Part shown: in pieces, positions 27,971-36,820 of the stretch
Position numbering within the stretch: position 1 is the first letter of the stretch
Layout: every line of letters starts with the position of its first letter
Source of the DNA: Corynebacterium glyciniphilum AJ 3170
GTDB lineage: Bacteria; Actinomycetota; Actinomycetes; Mycobacteriales; Mycobacteriaceae
Assembly: GCF_007673095.1 (NCBI RefSeq)
Contig: NZ_VDYZ01000009.1
Span: forward strand, 106,804-170,803
Reading direction: 5' to 3'
Length of the DNA stretch: 64,000 bases
Notes under the pieces: model-generated
The model's database searches: none
What the model saw: only the letters and a program-made list of their open reading frames with translations
What the model was told of the DNA's origin: nothing
Program-made: the position numbers and the translations under genes

Positions 27971-29087
27971 CGTCTCACCTGAACCGTCCCCCGACACCTC
28001 GTGGTCGGCTGCGCATGCCGGGGCACTGGCGCCGGAGACCACCGGGCTCCCCTTCCCGGTGTCCCGCCGCACCGACCCTCTCGGCGTGCGGGTGGGGGTG
28101 CGTGCGACGGTCCGTTGCCTCGTCACCGGCGGGGATCCCGGAGGCCCGGTGATGAACCCCTCGACAGGGCGGCCCCTGGTCACCGACCTCATCGGTGTCA
28201 TCGACTCAGTGGAACCGTTGCAGATCCGCACGACGGACGGGGTCGTGCACACGGTCCCTGCCGACCGAGTCGTCGTCCTCAAGACTCTCGCCGACCGTCC
28301 GGTGCGCACCTCCGACATTCGCGCGGTGGAACAGGCCACCGCCGCCGCCTTCCCCGGTATCACCAACGACACGGTCGCCGGCTGGCTGATGCGCGCGGGG
28401 GACGGGATCACCGAACGGTCGAACTCAGCCGTCCCGCTGGGGCCGGAGACCGGCACCACCCCGGTGCCGCTGGAGGCCATCCACGCGTTCTACCGGCAGC
28501 ATGGGCTCCCCACCCGGATCCTGCTCCCCGACCGGGTCGCACGGCCTGCCGAGCATCTTCTCGGGCTACCCGGTGCTCAGGCGGGCCCGGAGATCATCGT
28601 GATGACCCGTTCGCTGGGAGGCGAACTTCCACCGGTCCCGGAGGGGCCTCCGAACGTCGAGTTCTCCGTCTCTGAGGAACCCGACGACGAGTGGCTGAGT
28701 CTCTACCATTTCCGTGGAGAACCCCTGCCCGAGCACGCACTCCGGCTTCTCGCCGGACGGATCGACGGCACGCTGGGCTTCGCCCGCCTCACCGTCGACG
28801 GTGTGCTCGTCGCGGTCACGCGTGGCACGGTCACCACTGGCGGACGTGAGCAGTACCTCGGGTACTCCGCCGTCGAGGTCGCGCCCGCTTGGCGGCGCCG
28901 GGGGCTCGGACGGCTGATGGGCACCGCAATGCTCCACTGGGGGCGCCGGCATGGCGCGACACGCAGTTACCTGCAGGTCATCACCACCAACGAGGCAGGG
29001 CTGGGACTCTACCGTTCCCTCGGTTTCACCGAGCATCACCGACACCGTTGCCTGACACTGCCCGACGATGCCGGGGCCGGCGCCTGA
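27963..29087 (+). CDS. GNAT acetyltransferase, probable CG3035-type N-acetylglutamate synthase
   Basis: This 374-residue protein has a C-terminal GNAT domain. The acetyl-CoA loop is [21 protein letters not shown] near residues 305-325. The following strand and helix [21 protein letters not shown] is also typical. The N-terminal ~150 residues are a small beta domain ([20 protein letters not shown]) with no motif I know. Position directly after def and before xth and cls matches C. glutamicum CG3035, reported as a novel N-acetylglutamate synthase of arginine biosynthesis. That assignment is by synteny and domain layout. Translation is coupled to def. Confidence 0.75.
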   Translation: MSDVSPEPSPDTSWSAAHAGALAPETTGLPFPVSRRTDPLGVRVGVRATVRCLVTGGDPGGPVMNPSTGRPLVTDLIGVIDSVEPLQIRTTDGVVHTVPADRVVVLKTLADRPVRTSDIRAVEQATAAAFPGITNDTVAGWLMRAGDGITERSNSAVPLGPETGTTPVPLEAIHAFYRQHGLPTRILLPDRVARPAEHLLGLPGAQAGPEIIVMTRSLGGELPPVPEGPPNVEFSVSEEPDDEWLSLYHFRGEPLPEHALRLLAGRIDGTLGFARLTVDGVLVAVTRGTVTTGGREQYLGYSAVEVAPAWRRRGLGRLMGTAMLHWGRRHGATRSYLQVITTNEAGLGLYRSLGFTEHHRHRCLTLPDDAGAGA

Positions 29088-29138
29088 GGCCGCGGTCTCA
29101 CCGGTGATCTCACTGAGGTGCGATCGTCGCGGAGTGGA

Positions 29139-29144
29139 TATGGT
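29139..29144 (+). promoter_or_regulatory. -10 box of xth
   Basis: TATGGT ends 7 bases before the xth ATG at 29152. Confidence 0.35.
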
Positions 29145-29151
29145 GTAGGGC

Positions 29152-29925
29152 ATGAGGATCGCCACCTGGAACATCAACTCCGTGCGTAACCGGGAACAAC
29201 GTGTCCGGGACTTCCTGGAACGCTCGGACGTCGACGTGCTGTGCCTTCAGGAGACCAAATGCACCGACGACCAGTTCCCGGATTTCTCCGACACCGGGTA
29301 CCGGCACGCCCACGTCGGCGAGAACTCCTGGAACGGAGTGGCGATCCTGTCCCGGGTGGGCGTCGAGGACGTGCGCTCGGATTTCGGTCAGCCCCGCTTC
29401 GACAAGGATCCGGCCGCGGAACCCTCCCTGGAGCCCCGGGCGGTCGGTGCCCGCTGCGGCGGGGTCGAGGTGTGGAGCCTCTACGTCCCCAACGGCCGGG
29501 AGATCTCCGACCGGCACTTCACCTACAAGATCGACTTCCTCGACAGCATGGCGTCCTACCTGGAAAAGGGGAAGGACGCGAGCGACCCGGTGGTTGTCGT
29601 CGGTGACTTCAACATCGTCCCCACCGACAGGGACCTGTGGGACCGCTCCTGGTTCGAGGGCAAGACGCATGTCACCCCGCGGGAGCGTGCAGCTCTGGAA
29701 GGTCTCGTGCAGCGGGGCGGCATGACCGAGTCCACTGCGCCGCTCGAAGGTACGTACACCTACTGGGACTACCAGGCGATGCGGTTCCAGAAGAACCAGG
29801 GGATCCGGATCGACCTGCAGTATTCACGGGGGCTCACCCCCTCCTCCCCGGTGGTTGACAGGGAAGAACGGTCCGGGAAGGGGGCCTCCGACCACGCCCC
29901 CGTCATCGTGGACTACGAGCTGTGA
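29152..29925 (+). CDS. xth: Exodeoxyribonuclease III
   Basis: This 257-residue AP endonuclease/3'-5' exonuclease acts in base-excision repair. Motifs run in the expected order: TWNINSVRNREQR at the N-terminus, CLQETKCTDDQFP with the metal Glu near residue 34, SWNGVAILSRV, the central DFNIVPTDRDLWD near 148, and the terminal GKGASDHAPVIVDYEL with the catalytic Asp-His. Length is normal. The stop overlaps the GTG start of cls as GTGA. Confidence 0.94.
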   Translation: MRIATWNINSVRNREQRVRDFLERSDVDVLCLQETKCTDDQFPDFSDTGYRHAHVGENSWNGVAILSRVGVEDVRSDFGQPRFDKDPAAEPSLEPRAVGARCGGVEVWSLYVPNGREISDRHFTYKIDFLDSMASYLEKGKDASDPVVVVGDFNIVPTDRDLWDRSWFEGKTHVTPRERAALEGLVQRGGMTESTAPLEGTYTYWDYQAMRFQKNQGIRIDLQYSRGLTPSSPVVDREERSGKGASDHAPVIVDYEL

Positions 29926-31490
29926 CCGCCACAGTGGCCGCATCGGATTTCTGGTCGTTCATCACCCCCGACAACTTCGGTTTCCCCCTGTTCGGCAATG
30001 TCGTCGGCGGTGGGCTCGAATGGTGGCAGTGGGTCCTGGTCCTGCTGGACTACACCCTGAAGATCATCGCGCTCGGATACGTTCCCTCCCAGCGCAAACC
30101 CACCAGCGCCATGGCATGGCTGCTGGCCATCTTCCTCATCCCCTTCGCCGGGGTGATCCTCTTCCTGTTCATGGGGTCGCCGTACATCAACCGGCGCCGC
30201 CACAACATCCAGAACCAGGCCAATGAGCTCATCCGCACCGTCAGCGAGGACGAGCCTGACGTCCCCCCCGGTTTCGAGGTCTCCGACGAGATCATCAGCA
30301 TGATGCATCTCAACCGGCACCTGACGTCGATGCCTGCCGCCACCGGCCGCCTGGTGGCGCTGCACTCCGACTACGGGCAGTCGATCCAGGCGATGGCGGA
30401 CGCCGTCGACCACGCCGAGAACTACGTCAACGTCCAGATCTACATCACCGCCTGGGACGACACCACCGGGGTCTTCTTCGATGCCCTGGAGCGCGCGGTG
30501 AAACGCGGGGTCACGGTACGCCTGATGTTCGACCACGTCGGCAGCTGGAAGTATCCCGGCTACCTCAAACTCGGAAAGCGGTTGACGGCGATCGGCGTCG
30601 ACTGGATGGTCATGCTGCCACTGAAGCCGTGGCAGTGGCGTTTCAGACGCCCGGACCTGCGCAACCACCGCAAGATCGTGGTCGTGGACGGTCACACCGC
30701 GTTCATGGGCAGCCAGAACATGATCGACCCGAGCTACCTGCTCTCCAAGAACCAGAAGAAAGGACGGCACTGGATCGACGTCATGGTCGAGGTCACCGGA
30801 CCGATCGTGATGAGCCTGGACACCGTCTTCGCCGTCGACTGGTTCACCGAGTCCAAGGAGGAACTCGATCTACTTTCTCCGTCGCAGGCGACCCACTGGC
30901 TCAACGCCGACACCGCCCCGCAGGTCCCGGACTCCGGTAACGAGATCCTGCAGGTGGTCCCGTCCGGCCCCGGCTTCACCACCGAACCGAACCTGCGTCT
31001 GTTTACGTCGGTGGCCCACCACGCCAAGGAACACCTGGCACTGGTCAGCCCCTACTTCGTGCCGGATGAGTCCCTTCTGGACGCTGTCACCACCGCCGCA
31101 TACCGTGGGGTGGAGGTCGAACTCTTCGTCTCGGAGAAGGCTGACCACACCATCGTCGACTTCGCCCAGTCCTCCTATTACGCGGAACTGCTTGCAGCCG
31201 GTGTGCGGATCCACCGGTACCCCTACCCTGCCGTCCTGCACACCAAGCTGGTCATCGCCGACGATGAGGTCGCGGTGATCGGGTCGTCCAACATGGACAT
31301 GCGGTCCTTCGGCCTGAACTACGAGGTGACCATGCTCTCCGGGCACGGCGACCTACTGGATTCGATGACCGAACTGACCGACAGCTACCGTTCCGCCTGC
31401 ACCGAGTTGACCGAGGAGGAGTGGGGGAACCGGCCGTTGATGCGACGATATGTCGAGAATGTTGCCCGGCTTACGTCCGCGCTGCAGTAA
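29922..31490 (+). CDS. cls: Cardiolipin synthase
   Basis: This 522-residue membrane phospholipase-D-type enzyme makes cardiolipin. It has two N-terminal transmembrane helices (about 30-50 and 60-82). Two HKD motifs follow: NHRKIVVVDGHTAFMGSQNM near residue 246 and LHTKLVIADDEVAVIGSSNM near 440. The GTG start overlaps the xth stop. The PLDc_N-type leader (SQRKPTSAMAWLLAIFLIPF) is typical of bacterial ClsA-like enzymes. No lipid-synthesis partner is adjacent. Confidence 0.93.
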   Translation: MTATVAASDFWSFITPDNFGFPLFGNVVGGGLEWWQWVLVLLDYTLKIIALGYVPSQRKPTSAMAWLLAIFLIPFAGVILFLFMGSPYINRRRHNIQNQANELIRTVSEDEPDVPPGFEVSDEIISMMHLNRHLTSMPAATGRLVALHSDYGQSIQAMADAVDHAENYVNVQIYITAWDDTTGVFFDALERAVKRGVTVRLMFDHVGSWKYPGYLKLGKRLTAIGVDWMVMLPLKPWQWRFRRPDLRNHRKIVVVDGHTAFMGSQNMIDPSYLLSKNQKKGRHWIDVMVEVTGPIVMSLDTVFAVDWFTESKEELDLLSPSQATHWLNADTAPQVPDSGNEILQVVPSGPGFTTEPNLRLFTSVAHHAKEHLALVSPYFVPDESLLDAVTTAAYRGVEVELFVSEKADHTIVDFAQSSYYAELLAAGVRIHRYPYPAVLHTKLVIADDEVAVIGSSNMDMRSFGLNYEVTMLSGHGDLLDSMTELTDSYRSACTELTEEEWGNRPLMRRYVENVARLTSALQ

Positions 31491-31608
31491 ATGGCTTACA
31501 ATGGCATAAACAATAGGTCGAAGAAACTACCACGGGTCGACTACCGTGTTAGCTGACGGGACCGATACACCAGTCAGAAGCTAGTCAGTAGCAGACAAGG
31601 AGCCCACC

Positions 31609-32202
31609 ATGGCCAAAGACATCCGGGACACCACGGACTCCACAGAGTCTGCCGACGATTTCGCCGATCTCATCAATGACCTGGGCTCCGACCCGGTCCA
31701 GGACCAGATCCGCGGACACCGTGCACCGGAGATCCTGCCCGAGATCGATGTCGCGGAGATCGCGACCGCCGTCTACGACTTCCTCTCCGCCCTGCGTCGT
31801 CTGATGGATCGACCGAATCACAAACTGGCGATCTCCCAGTCCGAGATCGAGGTTCTGCACTTCATCGCCCAGCACCCGGGGTGCGGCGTGTCGGACATCG
31901 CCCGCCTCCGGTTCCTGCGCGCATCGAACGTCTCCGCCACCGTACGTCGCCTGATCAACTCCGGGCTGGTGCTGCGACAGGCCAATGACCAGGACCGACG
32001 CGCGCAGGACCTGTACCTGTCCGACGAAGGTATCGAGATGCTGAACTCGATCACCGACGAGTGGGCGATGCTGATCGCCCGCGCGGCACGTCGTATGGAC
32101 GGGCGCGACCTGGCGAAGCTCCGCCGCGGCGTACCCGCGTTGCGCAACCTGTCCATCGCCGCGGAGAGCCTCATCGAGGACATCCAGCGGAGCCGCAACT
32201 AG
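31609..32202 (+). CDS. MarR-family transcriptional regulator
   Basis: In this 197-residue regulator the winged HTH spans about residues 80-150 (SEIEVLHFIAQHPGCGVSDI, then RFLRASNVSATVRRLINSGL). The wing is NDQDRRAQDLYLSDEG. An acidic ~40-residue N-terminus precedes the dimer helix. ACAAGGAG lies 8 bases upstream of the ATG. The gene is convergent with an MFS/ABC export operon, which is a plausible but unproven target. The 118-bp gap after cls holds an AT-rich segment but no clear operator. Confidence 0.88.
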   Translation: MAKDIRDTTDSTESADDFADLINDLGSDPVQDQIRGHRAPEILPEIDVAEIATAVYDFLSALRRLMDRPNHKLAISQSEIEVLHFIAQHPGCGVSDIARLRFLRASNVSATVRRLINSGLVLRQANDQDRRAQDLYLSDEGIEMLNSITDEWAMLIARAARRMDGRDLAKLRRGVPALRNLSIAAESLIEDIQRSRN

Positions 32203-32225
32203 CCGCAACTAATCTGCTGCTCTGC

Positions 32226-33464
32226 TCAGTTGCCCGGCGTTTCAGGGGAACAGGTACGCCGGGCGCCACGGCGGCCGTAGAGACCGCTGAGGACGGCGAC
32301 GGCGGCACAGGACGCCATGACCGTCGCCATGGTCAGCAGACCGTCCTCCCCCAACCCGACGATCGGGGCGACGATGCCGGCCGCGAGAAACTGTCCGGCG
32401 CCGAGCAGTGCCGACGCAGCTCCGGCACGACCGGGTGCGAGGTCCATCGCCAAGGCCGTGGTGTTGCCCAGGTTCAGACCGGTTCCGATCGTCGCAACGA
32501 AGGTGAACAGGATCACCGGGACCAGACTGTGCGCGGTCAGGGCGATAACCAGCAGACTCAGCCCGCCGACGAAGAGCAGCCCCTGGCCGATGGCCTGCAT
32601 CCGCGCGGGACCGACTTTCTTGACGACGCGTGCATTCACCATGTTCGCCAGCACGAGTGCGACCGCATTACCGGCGAACACCAGACTGAACTGGGACGCG
32701 GTGAGGCCGAACTGTTCCTGCATCACGAAGGACGAGCCGGAGACGAAGGCGAAGAATCCACCGAATCCGATCGCGAACGCCACGAGATGTCCGACGTAGG
32801 GGCCGACGCGAAAAAGCCCTGCCATGCGCCGGTACACCACGAGCATCGCGCCCTCGGTGCGCCTCTCTGCAGGATGGGTCTCCGGAAGTGCGAGGGCGAC
32901 GATCACCTGGGCGACGGCGATGGCGGCCAGCGTCCAGAACACCGCCCGCCATCCAGCGAGACCTGCGACGGCGCCGCCGACCACGGGTGCGACGATGGGG
33001 GCGACGGAGGTGAAGATCATCATCGTCGACAGGGCTGCCGCTGCTGCGGCACCGTTGAGCCGGTCGGCGATCATGGAGCGTCCCAGTGTCACTCCGGCAC
33101 CACCGGCGGCGCCCTGGAAGAAGCGCACGACGATGAAGAGCCAGATCGACGGTGCGAGTGCGCAGATCACGGAGGCCAGTAGCCCGACGACGGTCGCGGC
33201 GACAAGCAGTCGATGGCGTCCTGCACGGTCGGAGAGTGGGCCGACGACGAGCTGTCCGACGGCCATACCGACCATGAAGGCGGTGATCGTTAGCTGGGTG
33301 AGCGATGCCGTGGTGCCGAGATCGTCGGTGATCTCCGGCAGGGACGGCAGGTACATGTCCGTACCGAACGGCCCACCGGTGGAGAGCAGTGCGATGCCTG
33401 CGAGCATCGCGAGGGATACTGTCGCGGTCGACGTGCCCTGGACCCGGGAGGGTCGGTCACGCAT
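32226..33464 (-). CDS. Bcr/CflA-type multidrug MFS exporter
   Basis: This 412-residue protein has 12 transmembrane helices and belongs to the DHA1 drug:H+ antiporters. The Bcr/CflA signature GTDMYLPSLPEITDDL occurs after helix 1. GPLSDRAGRHRLLVAAT forms the loop between helices 2 and 3, and RFFQGAAGGAGVTLGRSMIADR follows in helices 4-5. The ATG at 33464 overlaps the end of the ABC permease by 8 bases, so it is the third gene of that operon. The substrate is unknown. Confidence 0.88.
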   Translation of the reverse strand: MRDRPSRVQGTSTATVSLAMLAGIALLSTGGPFGTDMYLPSLPEITDDLGTTASLTQLTITAFMVGMAVGQLVVGPLSDRAGRHRLLVAATVVGLLASVICALAPSIWLFIVVRFFQGAAGGAGVTLGRSMIADRLNGAAAAAALSTMMIFTSVAPIVAPVVGGAVAGLAGWRAVFWTLAAIAVAQVIVALALPETHPAERRTEGAMLVVYRRMAGLFRVGPYVGHLVAFAIGFGGFFAFVSGSSFVMQEQFGLTASQFSLVFAGNAVALVLANMVNARVVKKVGPARMQAIGQGLLFVGGLSLLVIALTAHSLVPVILFTFVATIGTGLNLGNTTALAMDLAPGRAGAASALLGAGQFLAAGIVAPIVGLGEDGLLTMATVMASCAAVAVLSGLYGRRGARRTCSPETPGN

Positions 33465-34269
33465 CACGACGACGCAGTATGACCGTGCCGAGGATGAAGA
33501 TCACCAGGCAGATGACAGCGAAGTAGATCACTGAACCGGTCTGACCCCACGGGGCATTGGCGAGATCGTCAAGGTTCACCGCAGAGTTCATGTTCTTGAA
33601 CGGAAGGTACTGCGGTATCCAGTCCTGAGCCTTCGGAATCATCGCGACTATGTCTTCGAGTACCAGGACCCACAGCAGTACTACAGCCATCGCGCCCGCG
33701 GTCCGCCGCAGCAGATAAGCGACACCGATTGCCAGAGCAACGGCTCCGAACGCGTAAATCACCATGCGCAGGATGACCATCCAGGCATCGTCCGCGGAGA
33801 GCGAGATACCGGACAACACAGCGTCATCGTCGACCTGGGTACCAGCCGCCCATTTCGTCACCACGACGCTGAACACACTCGCGATGAGAGTTGCGACCGC
33901 GGCGATAACACCGTAGACGACGAACTTGGCCACCGGCAGCTGCCAGCGTTTCGGAACAGCCAGGACATTCGACTTCGCGGTGTTGTTGCCGTATTCACCG
34001 GTGACCAGTAACACGCCCTGGATCAGGATGATCATCACACCGAAAGCCTGCATACCCATCAGTGCGTTCGGGACGTCAAAACCGTCGACGCTGAGGGCCA
34101 TAAGCTCTGCGTTGTTGTCGTCGACGGCCAACTTGTAGTTCATCCCGTTCGCCCATCCCATGAACGCGCCGAAGGCGACCGAGAACACGATGATGAGCGC
34201 CGAGGTCCAGTAGACCGCCTTGGTGGTGCGGATCTTGATCCACTCGGCGTTGATAGCGTGTGCGAGCAT
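33457..34269 (-). CDS. ABC-2 type transporter permease
   Basis: This 270-residue membrane subunit is the partner of the adjacent ATPase. It starts HAINAEWIKIRTTKAVYWTS, the usual ABC-2 N-terminus, and has about six helices, including AFGVMIILIQGVLLVTGEYG with the typical short re-entrant segment. The C-terminus is VICLVIFILGTVILRRRDA. The ATG overlaps the ATPase stop by one base (TAATG). With the ATPase it probably exports a lipid, peptide or drug. Confidence 0.87.
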   Translation of the reverse strand: MLAHAINAEWIKIRTTKAVYWTSALIIVFSVAFGAFMGWANGMNYKLAVDDNNAELMALSVDGFDVPNALMGMQAFGVMIILIQGVLLVTGEYGNNTAKSNVLAVPKRWQLPVAKFVVYGVIAAVATLIASVFSVVVTKWAAGTQVDDDAVLSGISLSADDAWMVILRMVIYAFGAVALAIGVAYLLRRTAGAMAVVLLWVLVLEDIVAMIPKAQDWIPQYLPFKNMNSAVNLDDLANAPWGQTGSVIYFAVICLVIFILGTVILRRRDA

Positions 34270-35282
34270 TACTTCTCCCCCTCGGTGGTCGGCTGGGCGT
34301 CGGTCTGTGCCTGCGCCTGCTGGTCCGGCAGTTCGCCCAGATCCGGAATGTCACCGAGATCCCCGCCCAGGTTCGCGTGGTAGTCCACCGCGTGCCCGGT
34401 CATCCGCATGAAAGCGTCTTCCAACGAGGCCCGGCGCTCACTGAGCTCGCGCAGCAGAAGCCCGTAGGTGTAGGCGATGCCGCCGATCTCGTCGGGTTCG
34501 GTGTCCTCCATGACCAGGATGTCCCGGCCGTCGTCGTCAGTACTCTGGCTGAAGGACACGGACTGCTCGGTCAGCGCATTCTTCATCTCCTCGAGATGAT
34601 CCGTGCGCACCACCGTCGTCGCCGTGGAGGCGTTCTTGATGAAGTCGTGGGTCGAGGTATTCGCCACCAGACGCCCCCGTCCGATGACCACCAGGTGATC
34701 AGCGGTGAGGGCCATCTCGCTGAGCAGGTGTGAGCTGATCATCACCGTGCGGCCCTCGGTCGCGAGATGCCGGACGAAGTCACGCACCCAGCGGATTCCC
34801 TCCGGGTCCAGTCCGTTGACCGGCTCGTCCAGGATCAGGACCTCCGGGTCACCCAGCAGTGCGACCGCCAGTCCGAGCCGCTGGCCCATACCGAGAGAGA
34901 AGTTTCCGGCCTTCTTACCCGCGACGTCGCTGAGACCGACGAGATCAAGCACCTCGTCAACGCGTTTACGGGAGATGCCGTTGGCCGCCGCCAACCACTT
35001 CAGGTGGTTGGCCGCGGTGCGGTTGGGGTGGACCCACTTCGCGTCGAGCAGCGTCCCCACCTTGTGCAGCGGTTTCGTGTACTGGTCGTAGCGTTTGCCG
35101 TCAATCGTGGCGGTGCCGGCCGACGCACGGTCAAGACCGACGATCATGCGCATGGTCGTGGACTTACCTGCACCATTCGGCCCGAGGAATCCTGTGACGA
35201 TTCCCGGCTGAACAGAAAAGTTCAGGTCGTCCACGACGGTCGCGGAACCGTACCGCTTGGTCAGGGATTCGACTTCAATCAT
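34269..35282 (-). CDS. ABC transporter ATP-binding protein
   Basis: This 337-residue cytosolic ATPase has Walker A GFLGPNGAGKSTTMRMI near residue 33. The signature is FSLGMGQRLGLAVALLGDPE near 133 (LGMGQ in place of LSGGQ, a common variant in this class). Walker B is VLILDEPVNGLDPEGI, and the switch His is VMISSHLLSEM. The C-terminal ~120 residues after GRLVANTSTHDFI are an extension typical of ABC-2 drug and bacteriocin exporters, ending in a Gln/Thr-rich tail. The ATG at 35282 (MIEVESLTKRYG) gives the normal N-terminus. Confidence 0.9.
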   Translation of the reverse strand: MIEVESLTKRYGSATVVDDLNFSVQPGIVTGFLGPNGAGKSTTMRMIVGLDRASAGTATIDGKRYDQYTKPLHKVGTLLDAKWVHPNRTAANHLKWLAAANGISRKRVDEVLDLVGLSDVAGKKAGNFSLGMGQRLGLAVALLGDPEVLILDEPVNGLDPEGIRWVRDFVRHLATEGRTVMISSHLLSEMALTADHLVVIGRGRLVANTSTHDFIKNASTATTVVRTDHLEEMKNALTEQSVSFSQSTDDDGRDILVMEDTEPDEIGGIAYTYGLLLRELSERRASLEDAFMRMTGHAVDYHANLGGDLGDIPDLGELPDQQAQAQTDAQPTTEGEK

Positions 35283-35340
35283 TCCCCCATGGTGCCATAT
35301 GCCCCTGCAGCCAGGGCACTGCCACTTCTTGCCTCGACGA

Positions 35341-35358
35341 ATGTAGGATGTCCTACAT
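35341..35358. promoter_or_regulatory. Palindrome across the glnX start
   Basis: ATGTAGGA and TCCTACAT are separated by two bases. The element spans the only ribosome-binding-like AGGA and the start codon of glnX. It could be an operator, or an RNA hairpin that hides the start. Confidence 0.5.
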
Positions 35359-36820
35359 GCCCGTGCCGACACGAGATTCAAGTGACGGGGCCGCCGATCC
35401 GGCCTCGACCGGCACGTTCACGACCCCCGACGCGGAATCCTCGGCCACCACGGAATCCACTGTCGGCCCCGGGGGACGCCGCCAGGACACCGACCGGTGG
35501 ATGGATGATGCTCCCACTGACGGCACCGGGTCGCGTCGACTGAGTGTCTTCACCCCGGCGCTCGAGATCCCCCGCAGGTTCCGCCGGTTCGTCTCCACCA
35601 CCCCGGGTCTGCTCACGGTCGTATCGGTGATCCTGGTCCTGGCCATCCTCGCCGCCGGTGGCGCCATGGCCGCACAGTCCTCCAAACAGCAGGGGGACCT
35701 CAACACACTGGTCAACCGGACCGAACCGGTCTCCTTCGCCGCACAGGAACTGTACAACTCCCTGTCGGTGGCGGACTCGGTGGCCACCACCGGATTCGTC
35801 GAGGACGCCGCCGGCGGTGCCGACACCGACTCGTCCTACCGGGAGGCCGTCGACATCGCGTCACGCGCGATCATCCGGGCAGCCAACGGCATCGACGACC
35901 CGTCCACCCGGGAGATGGCGCTGATTCTGGAGATCCAGGAGAAACTGCCGATCTACACCAGTCTCATCACCGAGGCCGGAGTGAACAACCGGCAGGGACA
36001 TCCCGTCGGTGCGGCGTATGTGACGCAGGCCAGCACGATGATGCAGGACGAGATTCTCCCCGCCGCCGGGGAACTGTACTCCAACACCAGTTCCGAGGTC
36101 GGTGAGCAGCAGCTCGCGCTGACCAAACCCGGCTGGTTCGCCCTGTCCGGACTGGTCGCCGCCGTCGTACTGCTGGTCATCGCGCAGTTCTGGCTGGCGG
36201 CACACACGAACCGCCGCATCAACGGCGGGTACGCCACTGCCACCGTGCTGATGACGGTGGCTCTGCTGTGGGCCAGTGGATCGGCGCTCACCACCTGGAC
36301 CGACGGTACCCGCGGGCTCGACGGCACCGCCCAGCCGTTGGAGACCCTGACCTCGCTGCGCATCAACGTGCAACAGACACGCACCACCGAGGCACTCAGC
36401 CTCGTGGAACGGGAGTACTCCGACGACACCCAGAACGACTTCTCCGACCAGGTGACCCGCATCGACAGCGAACTCGAGACACTCCGTTCCACAGTCGGTG
36501 ACCGCGACGTGCTGGACGACGCCCGGGAGAACCTACGCGCCTGGGACAACGCCCACGCCGAGATGCTCGTCTACGTTCAGCAGGGCGACTACTCTGCGGC
36601 GATCGGTGCCACGATCGGCGATTCGGACCTTCACCCCTACCAGCGGCTCGACGAGAACCTGCGCTCCCTCATCGATGACACCCGTGAACAGCTCCGGACC
36701 TACCTGGCGGATTCCCGGGTGTCGGCACAGCAGGTGTCGGCCCTGGTGATCCTGCTCGGTGTCATCTCGGCCCTGTGCATCGTCTACGGAACCCGCCCAC
36801 GGCTCCAGGAGTACCTGTGA
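35357..36820 (+). CDS. glnX: GlnX membrane relay protein of the GlnH-PknG pathway
   Basis: GlnX links extracytoplasmic amino-acid sensing by GlnH to the kinase PknG. The 487-residue protein has a Thr/Ser-rich cytoplasmic N-terminus. Four transmembrane helices follow: about residues 80-102 (LLTVVSVILVLAILAAGGAM), 256-278, 286-308 and 460-480. Two mostly helical extracytoplasmic domains lie between them. The layout repeats, each half holding a helical sensor-like domain between two helices. The ATG at 35357 follows AGGA by 8 bases; one at 35348 is also possible. The stop overlaps glnH as GTGA. Confidence 0.88.
   Translation: MPVPTRDSSDGAADPASTGTFTTPDAESSATTESTVGPGGRRQDTDRWMDDAPTDGTGSRRLSVFTPALEIPRRFRRFVSTTPGLLTVVSVILVLAILAAGGAMAAQSSKQQGDLNTLVNRTEPVSFAAQELYNSLSVADSVATTGFVEDAAGGADTDSSYREAVDIASRAIIRAANGIDDPSTREMALILEIQEKLPIYTSLITEAGVNNRQGHPVGAAYVTQASTMMQDEILPAAGELYSNTSSEVGEQQLALTKPGWFALSGLVAAVVLLVIAQFWLAAHTNRRINGGYATATVLMTVALLWASGSALTTWTDGTRGLDGTAQPLETLTSLRINVQQTRTTEALSLVEREYSDDTQNDFSDQVTRIDSELETLRSTVGDRDVLDDARENLRAWDNAHAEMLVYVQQGDYSAAIGATIGDSDLHPYQRLDENLRSLIDDTREQLRTYLADSRVSAQQVSALVILLGVISALCIVYGTRPRLQEYL

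Noticed and set aside
31491..31608. ATGGC direct repeats before the MarR gene as its operator
   Set aside because: Only two 5-bp copies without dyad symmetry; not enough to support an operator.
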